A DNA stretch of 64,000 nucleotides from Myxococcales bacterium (GTDB lineage Bacteria; Myxococcota_A; UBA796; GCA-2862545). The stretch is from positions 28,041 through 92,040 of the forward strand of contig JAHQVJ010000175.1 of NCBI GenBank assembly GCA_019634415.1. The letters are read 5' to 3'. The number at the start of each line of letters is the position of its first letter. Position 1 is the stretch's first letter. Positions 25,742 through 34,565 of the stretch are shown piece by piece. The position numbers and the translations under genes are program-made. Under the pieces are notes generated by a model, which saw only the letters and a program-made list of their open reading frames with translations, did not search any database and was not told the origin of the DNA.

Positions 25742-27307
25742 TCACTTCGTGCCCAGGTAGACCTTCCAGAATGGCGCGCCCTTCGGATCGAAGGGCTGCG
25801 CCAGGGACGGGTCGGCGGGCGACGTGAACACCAGGTCCGGACCTCCGTCGCCGTCCAGATCCATCGTGGTCCAGAACCCGTCGTCGTAGCGGCCTGCGGC
25901 CGTCGTGTAGAGCCCGTTGTCACCCAGATCGGCGCTGGGCACCGACCACTGTACCGGCGTGCCCGAGAACCCCGTGCCGGTGTTCGTGTAGACCTTCCAG
26001 AACGGCGCCCCATCCGGATCGAAGGGTCGAGCCAGCGAGGGGTCCGCCGGAGACGTGAACACCAGGTCCGGCAGGCCGCCACCATCCAGATCCATCGTGG
26101 TCCAGAACCCGTCGTCGTAGCGGCCTGCGGCCGTCGTGTAGACCCCGTTGTCGCCCACGTCCACACTCGGCACGGGCCACTGCAGGGGCGTCGACGCGAA
26201 CCCCGCGCCAGTGCTCTCGTACACCTTCCAGTAGGGCGAGCCGTCCGGATCGAAGGGCTGAGCCAGCGAGTCGTCCGCAGGTGACGTGAACACCAGGTCG
26301 GCAAGACCGTCCCCCGTCAGGTCCATCGTGGTCCAGAAGCCATCGTCGTACCGGCCCGCAGCCGTCGTGTAGACCCCGTTGTCGCCCACGTCTGCGCCAG
26401 GTACCGACCACTGCACCGGCGTCGACGCGAAGCCCGTGCCCGTGTTCGCGTACACCTTCCAGAAGGGCGAGCCATCAGGATCGAAGGGCCGAGCCAGCGA
26501 GGGGTCCGCAGGTGACGTGAACACCAGGTCCGGCAGATCGTCGCCGTCCAGATCCATCGTGGTCCAGAAGCCATCGTCGTAGCGGCCTGCTGCCGTCGTG
26601 TAGACCCCGTTGTCGCCTACGTCGGCGCCAGGCACCGACCACTGCACCGGCGTCGAAGCAAAGCCCGCGCCCGTGTTCGCGTACACCTTCCAGAAGGGGG
26701 ATCCGTCCGGATCGAAGGGCCGAGCCAGCGAAGGATCCGCCGGAGACGTGAACACCAGGTCCGGTAGATCGTCGCCGTCCAGATCCATCGTGGTCCAGAA
26801 GCCATCGTCGTAGCGGCCCGCTGCCGTCGTGTAGACCCCGTTGTCGCCTACGTCCGCGCTCGGCACCGACCACTCGAGGGGCGTCGACGAGAAGCCAGCC
26901 CCCGTGTTCGCGTACACCTTCCAGTAGGGCGATCCGTCCGGATCGAAGGGTCGAGCCAGCGAGTCGTCCGCAGGTGACGTGAACACCAGGTCCGGTAGAC
27001 CATCGCCGTCCAGATCCATCGTGGTCCAGAAGCCATCGTCGTACCGGCCCGCTGCCGTCGTGTAGACCCCGTTGTCACCCACGTCGGCGCCCGTCACCTC
27101 CCAGGTCAGCGGCGTCGGCTCGAAGCGCGCGTGGGGCGTCCACGGCACGACGTCCGTGTCTGCATCGCTGTCGGCGTCCGCATCCGCATCCGCGTCCGCG
27201 TCGCTGTCGGCGTCTGTATCCGCGTCGGTCGCGGCGTCCGTCTCACTGGCTGTGGGCTCCCCGCTACAGGCCCCCCACACCATCCATCCCACCAGCCATC
27301 GGGCCAT
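25742..27307 (-). CDS. Lipoprotein-like secreted protein of tandem 77-residue FG-GAP-type repeats
   Basis: This 521-residue protein has the leader RWLVGWMVWGAC with a possible lipobox (VWGAC). It is followed by an acidic Asp/Ala/Thr spacer (residues 24-52, repeated DAD units), then five full and one shortened copies of a 77-residue unit starting DVGDNGVYTTAAGRYDDGFW. Each unit holds TMDLDGDGLPDLVFTSPAD, an FG-GAP/VCBS calcium-loop motif, so the protein should fold as a beta-propeller outside the cell. The start is the ATG at 27307, directly before the leader; the frame is open further upstream but lacks a signal. Unit 6 is shorter and ends the protein. The ligand is unknown. Confidence 0.75.
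   Translation of the reverse strand: MARWLVGWMVWGACSGEPTASETDAATDADTDADSDADADADADADSDADTDVVPWTPHARFEPTPLTWEVTGADVGDNGVYTTAAGRYDDGFWTTMDLDGDGLPDLVFTSPADDSLARPFDPDGSPYWKVYANTGAGFSSTPLEWSVPSADVGDNGVYTTAAGRYDDGFWTTMDLDGDDLPDLVFTSPADPSLARPFDPDGSPFWKVYANTGAGFASTPVQWSVPGADVGDNGVYTTAAGRYDDGFWTTMDLDGDDLPDLVFTSPADPSLARPFDPDGSPFWKVYANTGTGFASTPVQWSVPGADVGDNGVYTTAAGRYDDGFWTTMDLTGDGLADLVFTSPADDSLAQPFDPDGSPYWKVYESTGAGFASTPLQWPVPSVDVGDNGVYTTAAGRYDDGFWTTMDLDGGGLPDLVFTSPADPSLARPFDPDGAPFWKVYTNTGTGFSGTPVQWSVPSADLGDNGLYTTAAGRYDDGFWTTMDLDGDGGPDLVFTSPADPSLAQPFDPKGAPFWKVYLGTK
25745..27085 (-). repeat. Six tandem 231-bp coding repeats
   Basis: Five full units of 231 bp and a sixth of 186 bp encode 77-residue modules. 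Nucleotide identity between adjacent units is high: units 2 and 3 differ by very few residues (TGAGF versus TGTGF). This suggests recent expansion or homogenisation by recombination. Confidence 0.85.
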
Positions 27308-27414
27308 CACCCCTCCTCGGGGTGCTCCCCGAATGCGAACGCGGTACGCCTTTGTACCGGCTGAGCCCGCCACGTACGAGCGGCAGCGATCGCCGGTCGA
27401 CCCAGGAGGTGCCC

Positions 27415-28254
27415 ATGAACACCCTCGAGCCGACGCTGCGCCGCGACGCCGACGCGCCACCCTGCCCACTTCAGCCCACGGTCGTGCCGCACGGCCGACG
27501 ACAGGCCGATCTGGGTGCGGGTGACAGTCGCTGGGAACCCGACTTCCTCGACCCCGTCGCCGCCGAGCGCACCCTTGCCGCCCTACTCCCCGGGGGCGAG
27601 GTGCCCTATCGGCAGTGGTTCCACATGCCCGATCGCAAGCGCCCGCGGCGGGCGCTCACGCCCCTGCGGCGCATCAAGTGCGCCATGACCACCGGCCCCG
27701 ACGCCCACGGACGCGTGCCCCACTACCGCTTTCCGGTCAACGACCAGATGCGCTACGGCGTGGTCTGCCCCATGTCCCCCACCGTGGAGGAGCTGCGGCA
27801 GCGCGCGCAGGCGCTCACCGGCGAGGTGCTCAACCACGCCGTCGTGCTCTGCTACCGCGACGGCGCCGACGCCATCGGGCTGCACAAGGACAAGCTGCTC
27901 GATCTCGATCCCCAGGCCCCCATCGTCACCATCAGCCTCGGGGCCGAGCGCACCTGGATGCTGCGCGATCAGATCCACGAGCCCACCGTCGAGCAGCGCC
28001 TCACCCTCACGTCGGGGGGCGCGTTCGTGCTGGGCCCACGGTCCAACGAGCACTTCTACCACTCCGTTCCGCGCGATCCCGAGGCCTCGGGCGTGCGGAT
28101 CTCGGTCACCTTCCGGCGCGCTGCCACCTTCCGCGACGCCGACGGAGTGCTGACGGGTCAGGGAGCCCACCTCGACGGGCTGAACTGGCCCGAGTCGTTG
28201 CGCGGGAAGCACCGCCTCGATGCCGATCTGTCGAAACCCGTGGAGGCCCCGTGA
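27415..28254 (+). CDS. AlkB-like 2-oxoglutarate/Fe(II)-dependent oxygenase
   Basis: This 279-residue protein has a double-stranded beta-helix core. The iron facial triad fits GLHKDK (His about 156, Asp 158) and HSVPRD (His about 215), followed by GVRISVTFRR, whose Arg residues fit the 2-oxoglutarate-binding RxxxxxR of the AlkB group. NHAVVLCYRDGADAIG and APIVTISLGAERTW match conserved AlkB-like strands before and after the HxD. AlkB-like enzymes demethylate alkylated nucleic acid bases or other substrates. AGGAGG lies 5 nt before the ATG. The stop overlaps the GTG of the large fusion gene (GTGA), so the two products are co-translated. Confidence 0.82.
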   Translation: MNTLEPTLRRDADAPPCPLQPTVVPHGRRQADLGAGDSRWEPDFLDPVAAERTLAALLPGGEVPYRQWFHMPDRKRPRRALTPLRRIKCAMTTGPDAHGRVPHYRFPVNDQMRYGVVCPMSPTVEELRQRAQALTGEVLNHAVVLCYRDGADAIGLHKDKLLDLDPQAPIVTISLGAERTWMLRDQIHEPTVEQRLTLTSGGAFVLGPRSNEHFYHSVPRDPEASGVRISVTFRRAATFRDADGVLTGQGAHLDGLNWPESLRGKHRLDADLSKPVEAP

Positions 28255-31200
28255 CCAGCGACGACGTCCTGTCCTTCTGGTTCGGAGACCCCTCGGAGAG
28301 CCCGCAGGTGCGCAGCAAGCTGTGGTTCGAGGGTTCCCCCGAGATCGACGCCGAGGTGCGCGAGCGCTTCGGCGACACCGTGCAGCAAGCCCTCGCGGGG
28401 CAGCTCGACGACTGGACGGCCACCCTGCCGGGCGCGATGGCCCTGCTCGTGGTGCTCGACCAGCTCACGCGCCACGTGCACCGCGGCACCGTGGAGATGT
28501 TCTCCGGCGACCCTGCCGCTCAGCGCATCGCCACCTCGCTGCTGGCCCACGAGCAGGCGCTCCCCGTGGCCCACCGAGCCGCGGTGTACCTCGCCCTGAC
28601 CCACACCGAGGACGTGGCGGTGGTGGCCGACGCCGACGCCCGCATGCACGCGCTCGTGCGCGACGAGGTGTCGCGCGGCATGCGCCGTCCACTGAAGGGC
28701 ATGCGCACCGCCTCGAAGCGGCACCTGCGCACCCTGAACCGATTCGGCCGCTACCCCCACCGCAACGAGCTGCTCGGGCGAGAAAACACCGACGCCGAGG
28801 TCGCCTGGCTGGCCAACGCCCGGTACCGCTTCGTGCGCTCGGTGCGCCCCCACGCCCCGACGCGCCTGAAGATCCTCGTGCTGCACTCCTTCCGCCAGTC
28901 CGGCACGCGGCTGCGCAGCCGGATGCGGGCGCTGGAGCGCCACCTCGAAGACATCGCCGAGCTCGTCTTCGTGGACGCGCCCCATCCCTACCAGCCCGAC
29001 GCCCACGAGACCGAGATGCTCGAGGACGACTTCGGGGCCGTGCCCGACTTCCGGCACCAGCGATGCTGGTGGAACGCCGACGACGAGGGCCAGTACCTCG
29101 GCGCCGACGACTCGTTGCGCGCCCTGGCCGACCGGCTGCCGGTGGATGGCGTGCTCGGCTTCTCCCAGGGAGGGGCGATGGCCGGCCTGCTCGCGGCGAT
29201 GCACGCGAGCCAGCTGCGCTTCGTCATCCAGATCTCCGGGTTTCCAGCTCGCTCCGAGACCCACGCCGCCTTCATGGCACCTGCCGCCATCGACCTTCCG
29301 TCGCTGCACATCTACGGCGAGCAGGACGTGCTCGTCGACGTCGATCGCACCCAGGCCCTGGCGGCCTGCTTCGTGGACCCCGAGGTGGTGTCGCACCCCG
29401 GCGGGCACTTCTTCCCCGACAGCTGGCCCCAGGACGTGGTCCGCCAGTTCCTGCTGCCGTTCCTGCCCCAGCGTCCGCCGCGCGCCCAGCTCGACGAGGC
29501 CACGCTGCAGCAGGCGCAGACCCTCGACGACGCCCGACGGCTGGTGGCTCGCGCCTCCGACCTACGCGCGCTGCTCGACGAGGCCAAGGGTCGGCGCGTG
29601 CCCCCGAACACGCGCCGCCCCCCCGAGCCCGACGCACCCGCGCCCAGCGACCCCGCCGACCGGCTCTGGTGCGCCGCCTTCGAGGCCAGCCCCGAGGCCG
29701 TTCGAGAGGCGCTGTCGCGCGACGACGACTTCGTGGGGCTCACCCGGCTCGCCGTGCGGGCCGCCACCGATCTACCCGACGCGTCCGAGCTGCTCGACGC
29801 CCTCGCCGACCGCTTCGCCGATCAGATCCGGCGCGACGGCGATCTGCGCGTGGTGAGCTCCGCCGGGCGAGCGGCCCCCCGTCGGCGCTCGCGCACCGAG
29901 GAGCTGACGGGCTTGGGCCAGCGCATCGCACAGCGCCTGGAGCCCGACGTCTCCGACGAGGCGCGGGCCATCCGCTACCGCAAGCGCATCGCCGATCTCG
30001 CGAAGCGCCATCGGGCGCAGCATCGACGGGCCCACCGCCAACCCTCGCGTCGTCCATCGTCGAGCGACATTCCCGCCGAGGTGTCGCGGCCGCGTCCGGT
30101 CCCGGTGATCCCCGCTCCCCACAACGAGCTTGCACCCCTGTTGGCGTTTCTGTCGCAGGGCACCACCACGGTGCAGCCGGCAGCGTTCCCCCGCGGCACC
30201 GTGATGCCCGACGGGCGCTTGGATCTGTGCAAGCAGGTGGTGGGTCCACAGGGGATCGGACCGTTGCTCGACGCCTTGAAGGGGCACCCACAGGTGCATC
30301 GGCTGCTGCTCGGCAACAACGTGGTGGGCCGGGCCGGAGCGGAGCGCATCGCGCGGTTCATCCGGTCTGGCCAGAGCAACGTGCGGGTTTGGTACATCGC
30401 GGGCAACGAGCTGGATGGATCCGACGTGGCCTTGGTGTGCGACGCCTTGGCGAGCGCGCCCGACGTGGAGGGCCTGTGGCTCAAGCGAAATCCGCTGGGG
30501 CCCCCTGGAGGAGCCGCAGTGGCCACGCTGCTCCGAGCGAACACGCCGCTGCTCACCCTGGATCTGGTGAACACGGGGTTGCTCGACGAAGGGGCCAACA
30601 CGGTGATCGGGGCCCTGGAGGCGAACCACCATCTGCGGCACCTCTACCTGGGTACCAACGGGCTGTCGGCGGCGGTGGCTGGCCGACTTGCAGCCTACTT
30701 GGATGGCGCTAATCGGCTGGAGTCCCTGTTCTTGGACTGCAACCGCCTGGGCGACTCAGGCGTGGTGCGGCTGGCCGAAGGGTTGGCTGCAAGCCGTGGA
30801 CTCCGCCGGCTGTCGTTGGCGTCGAATCGAATCGGACCGGAGGGTGCACGCGCGCTGGCCGCGGCCCTGCGGGACCATCCGTCGCTGGTGGCGCTCAACC
30901 TCGGGTGGACGAGGGCCACGGCCGCGGTGCACGAACGCGGAAACGAGCTGGGCGACGAAGGAGCCCAGGCGATCGCAGAGCTACTGGCCTCCAACCACAC
31001 GCTGCGGGTGCTGGACGTGTCCCACAACGACATCTCCCAGCGTGGACTGGACCATCTGCGCGAGGCGCTCGAGGCCAACCAGACGTTGGTCTCGCTGCGG
31101 TGCCCGCAGCGCGGAAAGGCCACGAACCCCGACCGCATGGCGCGACTGCGTGGCTTGGTGCTCCGGAATCGAGAGGCGGCTGGGATCGACGAAGCGGGGA

Positions 31201-31274
31201 TCGATGCGATTCGCACCCCAGCTCCCACCCATGAGATCTTGAGCGTGTACCGCACCAAGCCCATGGCGGGGTAG
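28251..31274 (+). CDS. DUF924 / FSH1-type serine hydrolase / leucine-rich repeat fusion protein
   Basis: This 1007-residue cytosolic protein starts at GTG. Residues 1-190 are a DUF924 helical domain (DVLSFWFGDPSESP, LVVLDQLTRHVHRGT, HTEDVAVV). Residues 203-405 are an FSH1-like alpha/beta hydrolase (KILVLHSFRQSGTRL): nucleophile Ser in GFSQGG (about 304), acid in YGEQDVLVD (about 358), His in HPGGHFFPDSW (about 384). A helical, Arg-rich linker follows to about 640. The C-terminus is RNase-inhibitor-type leucine-rich repeats with an LRxLxLxxNxI pattern (HQVHRLLLGNNVVG-type units, LRRLSLASNRIG, LRVLDVSHNDIS). No signal peptide. The LRR probably recruits a partner; substrate unknown. Co-translated with the AlkB-like oxygenase. 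Confidence 0.82.
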   Translation: MTSDDVLSFWFGDPSESPQVRSKLWFEGSPEIDAEVRERFGDTVQQALAGQLDDWTATLPGAMALLVVLDQLTRHVHRGTVEMFSGDPAAQRIATSLLAHEQALPVAHRAAVYLALTHTEDVAVVADADARMHALVRDEVSRGMRRPLKGMRTASKRHLRTLNRFGRYPHRNELLGRENTDAEVAWLANARYRFVRSVRPHAPTRLKILVLHSFRQSGTRLRSRMRALERHLEDIAELVFVDAPHPYQPDAHETEMLEDDFGAVPDFRHQRCWWNADDEGQYLGADDSLRALADRLPVDGVLGFSQGGAMAGLLAAMHASQLRFVIQISGFPARSETHAAFMAPAAIDLPSLHIYGEQDVLVDVDRTQALAACFVDPEVVSHPGGHFFPDSWPQDVVRQFLLPFLPQRPPRAQLDEATLQQAQTLDDARRLVARASDLRALLDEAKGRRVPPNTRRPPEPDAPAPSDPADRLWCAAFEASPEAVREALSRDDDFVGLTRLAVRAATDLPDASELLDALADRFADQIRRDGDLRVVSSAGRAAPRRRSRTEELTGLGQRIAQRLEPDVSDEARAIRYRKRIADLAKRHRAQHRRAHRQPSRRPSSSDIPAEVSRPRPVPVIPAPHNELAPLLAFLSQGTTTVQPAAFPRGTVMPDGRLDLCKQVVGPQGIGPLLDALKGHPQVHRLLLGNNVVGRAGAERIARFIRSGQSNVRVWYIAGNELDGSDVALVCDALASAPDVEGLWLKRNPLGPPGGAAVATLLRANTPLLTLDLVNTGLLDEGANTVIGALEANHHLRHLYLGTNGLSAAVAGRLAAYLDGANRLESLFLDCNRLGDSGVVRLAEGLAASRGLRRLSLASNRIGPEGARALAAALRDHPSLVALNLGWTRATAAVHERGNELGDEGAQAIAELLASNHTLRVLDVSHNDISQRGLDHLREALEANQTLVSLRCPQRGKATNPDRMARLRGLVLRNREAAGIDEAGIDAIRTPAPTHEILSVYRTKPMAG

Positions 31275-31399
31275 CCGATTCGCATGCATCGCTCGCCGTG
31301 CCCTCCGTCACTCTACCCGCCCAGAAATCGCCCGTGGCGTTGATCCGCTGAGTGCCTTGACCGCACTGATGCTCCACGATTGGACACGGTGGAGGTCTC

Positions 31400-32440
31400 A
31401 TGCGTGTGTTCGCTGGGTGTGCAGCCTTGTCGCTGACGGGCTGCACACCCACGCTACAGGGTGCCATCGAGCAGGCGTTGTCCGATGGCTTCGAAGGGGT
31501 GATCCACGTCGAGCACCGCGGCGAGGTGCTCGCCTACGACGCGTGGGGAACCGCCATCGAGGAAGGCCCCGACCAGCCCGAAGTACCCCACACCGTCGAC
31601 ACGGTGTTCTCCGTGGGCTCCCTCACCAAGCAGTTCACGGGCGCCGCCATCCTGGCCGCCCAGGACCGAGGCCTGCTGTCGGTGCACGACACCCTGTCGG
31701 ACCACCTGCCCCAGGTGCCCGCAGCGCGCGCAGACATCACGCTGCACCAGCTGCTCACCCACACGGGTGGCTTTCCCGGCGGCGTCGGCCCCGACAACCA
31801 ACCCATCGACCGGCAGGCCTACCTGGACCTGACCTTCGGAGGTCCGCTGGACGTCCCCGTCGGCGCGTTCCGCTACTCCAACACCGGCTACAGCCTGCTG
31901 GCCGCCGTCCTGGAGACCGTCACCGAGCAGCCCTACGAGCAGCTCCTGCTGGACTGGCTCTTCCTGCCGCTGGACATGCAGCACACGGGCTACGAGACGC
32001 CCGACTGGTCCGACTCCGTCGTGGCGCACGGCTACACGGACTTCGAGACCATGGGACCGCCCTTCACCTTCGCCTACGACAGTGAGGGGCCCTTCTACCA
32101 CCTGACCGGCAACGGCGGCGTGCTCTCCACCCCCCGCGACATGCGGCGCTGGGTGGCCGCCCTCGCGGACGGTGAGATCTTGTCGGACGAGGCCCGCGAG
32201 CAGCTGTGGGCCCCGCAGGTCGGCCAAGGAATCCCTGGATTCTCCTACAGCTACGGCTGGGGCATCGAGGAGTGGACGCTGATGGGACACAACATCGGCC
32301 ACGACGGTGGCAACGGCTTCTTCCACGCCTTCGTCGTCTGGTGGCCCGACGACGAGCTGTACGTCTCGGTCTACACCAACCACAGCGGTGAGTTCTTCAA
32401 CCTCTTGGCCTGGGATCTGTCCCGGGGGGTGCTCCGATGA
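31400..32440 (+). CDS. Beta-lactamase-fold serine hydrolase lipoprotein
   Basis: This 346-residue protein has the lipobox LTGC in MRVFAGCAALSLTGC. It belongs to the class C beta-lactamase/esterase family (PF00144): SVGSLTKQFT contains the SxxK nucleophile motif, RYSNTGYSLL contains YxN, and HLTGNGGVLSTPRDMRRWV and HDGGNGFFHAF follow the family order. Members are peptidases, esterases or lactamases; the substrate here cannot be stated. GGAGG precedes the ATG. A near-copy, now broken, lies at 33087-33976 after a barrel protein whose ATG overlaps this gene's stop. Confidence 0.87.
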   Translation: MRVFAGCAALSLTGCTPTLQGAIEQALSDGFEGVIHVEHRGEVLAYDAWGTAIEEGPDQPEVPHTVDTVFSVGSLTKQFTGAAILAAQDRGLLSVHDTLSDHLPQVPAARADITLHQLLTHTGGFPGGVGPDNQPIDRQAYLDLTFGGPLDVPVGAFRYSNTGYSLLAAVLETVTEQPYEQLLLDWLFLPLDMQHTGYETPDWSDSVVAHGYTDFETMGPPFTFAYDSEGPFYHLTGNGGVLSTPRDMRRWVAALADGEILSDEAREQLWAPQVGQGIPGFSYSYGWGIEEWTLMGHNIGHDGGNGFFHAFVVWWPDDELYVSVYTNHSGEFFNLLAWDLSRGVLR

Positions 32441-33078
32441 TGTGTGTTCTGTGGACGTCCTTGGGATGGGGCGGCGAGCTGGCCCCCGGAGCAGAGCCCG
32501 ATCTCGAGACCGAGGTCCGGGCCCGTGTGGCACCCACCGTCGGCCTCTTCGGCGGCACGGCGAGCATAGGGGTGTCGGGCATCGCGCGACCCTCCGAGCG
32601 CCTGGCCATCGGCGCTGGGGTGGACGGACTCGCCCCAGGCGCGTTCCTCCCCCGCGCAGGGGCTCGATGGCTCCTCGCGCAGCCCGATGAGTCCGGCAAC
32701 GGAGTGGCCCTCGCCGCCGTGCTTCAGGGCGCTGCCATGACGCGCTTCACCGGCCGCATCGACACCTGGGCCGTGGGTGCCGGACTCGCGGTGCACGCAC
32801 GGCTCGATCGGTTCGGCGCCAGCCTGAGCGTGCCCGTGGGCGTTCGCGGCAACGCCCAGGACCTCCGCGTCGGACCCACCTTGGCCGAGGGCTCGCTGTA
32901 CCTGCGCACGGGCTCGGAGCACCAGGGCACCTTCCGGGTGGGCATGGCCACCACCGCTGGGCTGACCCACATCACCTACGCGCGCTCCACGCGCTGGGGG
33001 CAGTGGCGCTTCGGGCTGCTCGTGACCCCACCCGGGATCGGGTTGAGCCTTCCCCTCGAAGCCGGCTTCACCCTGTAG
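32437..33078 (+). CDS. Putative secreted beta-barrel protein
   Basis: This 213-residue protein's ATG overlaps the stop of the hydrolase gene (ATGA). There is a short hydrophobic start (MMCVLWTSLGWGGELAPG, weak signal). The body is amphipathic beta strands with alternating small and hydrophobic residues (GLFGGTASIGVSG, AVGAGLAVHARLDRFGASLSV, GLTHITYARST, WRFGLLVTPPGIGLSLPLEAGF), ending in Thr-Leu after an aromatic. This resembles a small outer-membrane barrel. No family recognised. It sits between the intact and the broken hydrolase copies, so the duplication may have included a copy of this gene that is now lost, or its insertion followed. Confidence 0.5.
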   Translation: MMCVLWTSLGWGGELAPGAEPDLETEVRARVAPTVGLFGGTASIGVSGIARPSERLAIGAGVDGLAPGAFLPRAGARWLLAQPDESGNGVALAAVLQGAAMTRFTGRIDTWAVGAGLAVHARLDRFGASLSVPVGVRGNAQDLRVGPTLAEGSLYLRTGSEHQGTFRVGMATTAGLTHITYARSTRWGQWRFGLLVTPPGIGLSLPLEAGFTL

Positions 33079-33086
33079 GAGATCCC

Positions 33087-33976
33087 ATGTCGATCGCTCG
33101 CGGAAGCATCGCGCTTGCGCTGGCTGGCTGCACGCCCTCCCTCCAAGACGTCGTCGAGCGTGCCGTGGCCGATGGCTTCGAGGGCGTCATCCACGTCGAG
33201 CACCGAGGCGAGGTGCTCGTGTACGACGCCTGGGGCGATGCCATCGAGGCGTGCCCCCCTCCCGTGCCGACGTGACCCTGCACCAGCTGCTGACCCACAC
33301 GGGCGGGTTCCCTCCGGCGGTCGGACAAGACGACGAGGTCATCGACCGCCAGGCCTACCTGGATCGGACCTTCGGTGGGCGGATGCGGGTGCCCGTGGAC
33401 CGGTTCCGCTACTCCAACACGGGCTACAGCCTGCTGGCCGCCGTTCTGGAGCTCGAGACGGGGCAGCCCTACGAGGAGCTGTTGCTGGACTGGCTCCTCG
33501 TGCCACTGGACATGCAGCACACCGGCTACGAGTCGCCGGACTGGTCCGACTCCGTCGTGGCCCACGGCTACACGCCCTACGAGGCCATGGGCACGCCCTT
33601 CACCTACACCTACGACAGCGAGGGGCCGTTCTGGCACCTCACGGGCAACGGCGGTGTGCTCTCCACCTCCTCGGACATGCGCCGCTGGGTGTCGGCCCTG
33701 GCGAACGGCGAGATCTTGTCGGACGAGGCGCGCGACGAGCTCTGGAGTCCCCAGGCAAGCTCCGGCATCCCCGGCTTCCAGTACGCCTACGGCTGGGGCG
33801 TCGAGGAGTGGTCGCTGATGGGCCACAACATCAGCCACGACGGTGGCAACGGCTTCTTCCTCGCCCACGTGCTGTGGTGGCCCGACGACGAGCTGTACGT
33901 GTCGTTCTACACGAACCACGACAGCGATCGCCGTGGACCCTTGGGCTGGAGGCTGTCGCGAGCCGTGCTCCGCTAG
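33087..33976 (+). pseudogene. Broken tandem copy of the beta-lactamase-fold hydrolase
   Basis: The first 54 codons (MSIARGSIALALAGC, then VVERAVADGFEGVIHVEHRGEVL) match the start of the hydrolase at 31400. After ATCGAG at 33243-33248 the frame shifts, and the rest (from VPPSRADVTLHQLLTHTGGF to the end) continues in a different frame from 33251. Compared with the intact copy, about 153 bases are replaced by 2, removing the segment with SVGSLTK (SxxK nucleophile). The later motifs RYSNTGYS, GNGGVLST and HDGGNGFF remain. Without the nucleophile the product could not act as a hydrolase. Confidence 0.8.
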
Positions 33977-34011
33977 GTGATACGCAGCCCCACCAGCTGT
34001 GGGGGTCTGTC

Positions 34012-34479
34012 GTGAGCGTTGGTCTGCTGTGGCTCGTCTCGGCGTGTGTTCCGCCCGACAGCTCCCCCACGACAGACGCTGATGATCGAACGGAGCCCAC
34101 CACGGAGGCCCCCCTCGACACGGTGGACACCGGGGGAGATCCCGAGCCCGTCCCCGTCGCCGAGCCCACCCACGACGCGCACCTGGCCCCGGTCTGGGAC
34201 CAGCTCTGCCGCGGGTGCCACACCCCGGCATTCCCCTTCGCGGGGCTGGTGTTCCCCGACGCCTACGACCTGCTGGTGGGCGTGCCGTCGGAGCAGGTCC
34301 CCACGATGGCACGGGTGGAGCCCGGCGACCTGGACAACTCCTACCTGCTGCACAAGCTGCAGGGGACCCACCGCAGCGTGGGGGGCAAGGGGGACCGCAT
34401 GCCCTCGGCGCGTCCGGAGCTGACGGAGGTGGAGATGGGCAACCTGGTTCGCTGGATCGAGCAGGGTGCGCCCCGTTGA
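34012..34479 (+). CDS. CxxCH-containing lipoprotein (c-type cytochrome-like)
   Basis: This 155-residue protein starts at a GTG with the leader SVGLLWLVSAC (lipobox LVSAC), then a Thr/Asp/Glu-rich spacer. The domain carries LCRGCHTPAFPFAG, a CxxCH haem-c attachment motif. It also has the SYLLHKLQGTH and RMPSARPELTEVEMGNLVRW segments seen in the short cytochrome-like domains that precede DUF1549/PSD1-type proteins. The Met in RMPSA is a plausible sixth haem ligand. No partner of that type lies beside it. It starts 35 nt after the broken hydrolase. Confidence 0.68.
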   Translation: MSVGLLWLVSACVPPDSSPTTDADDRTEPTTEAPLDTVDTGGDPEPVPVAEPTHDAHLAPVWDQLCRGCHTPAFPFAGLVFPDAYDLLVGVPSEQVPTMARVEPGDLDNSYLLHKLQGTHRSVGGKGDRMPSARPELTEVEMGNLVRWIEQGAPR

Positions 34480-34565
34480 CGCGACTCCGCGCTGCGACGA
34501 GTCTGCGACAGTGCAGCACGGATGCCCCACGTACAACTTTCGTGACCCAACCGACAGGAGTGGTC

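Noticed and set aside
27130..27260. Second repeated Asp/Ala stretch at the start of the 77-residue repeat protein
   Set aside because: It is a coding spacer typical of myxobacterial lipoproteins, not a CRISPR or origin.
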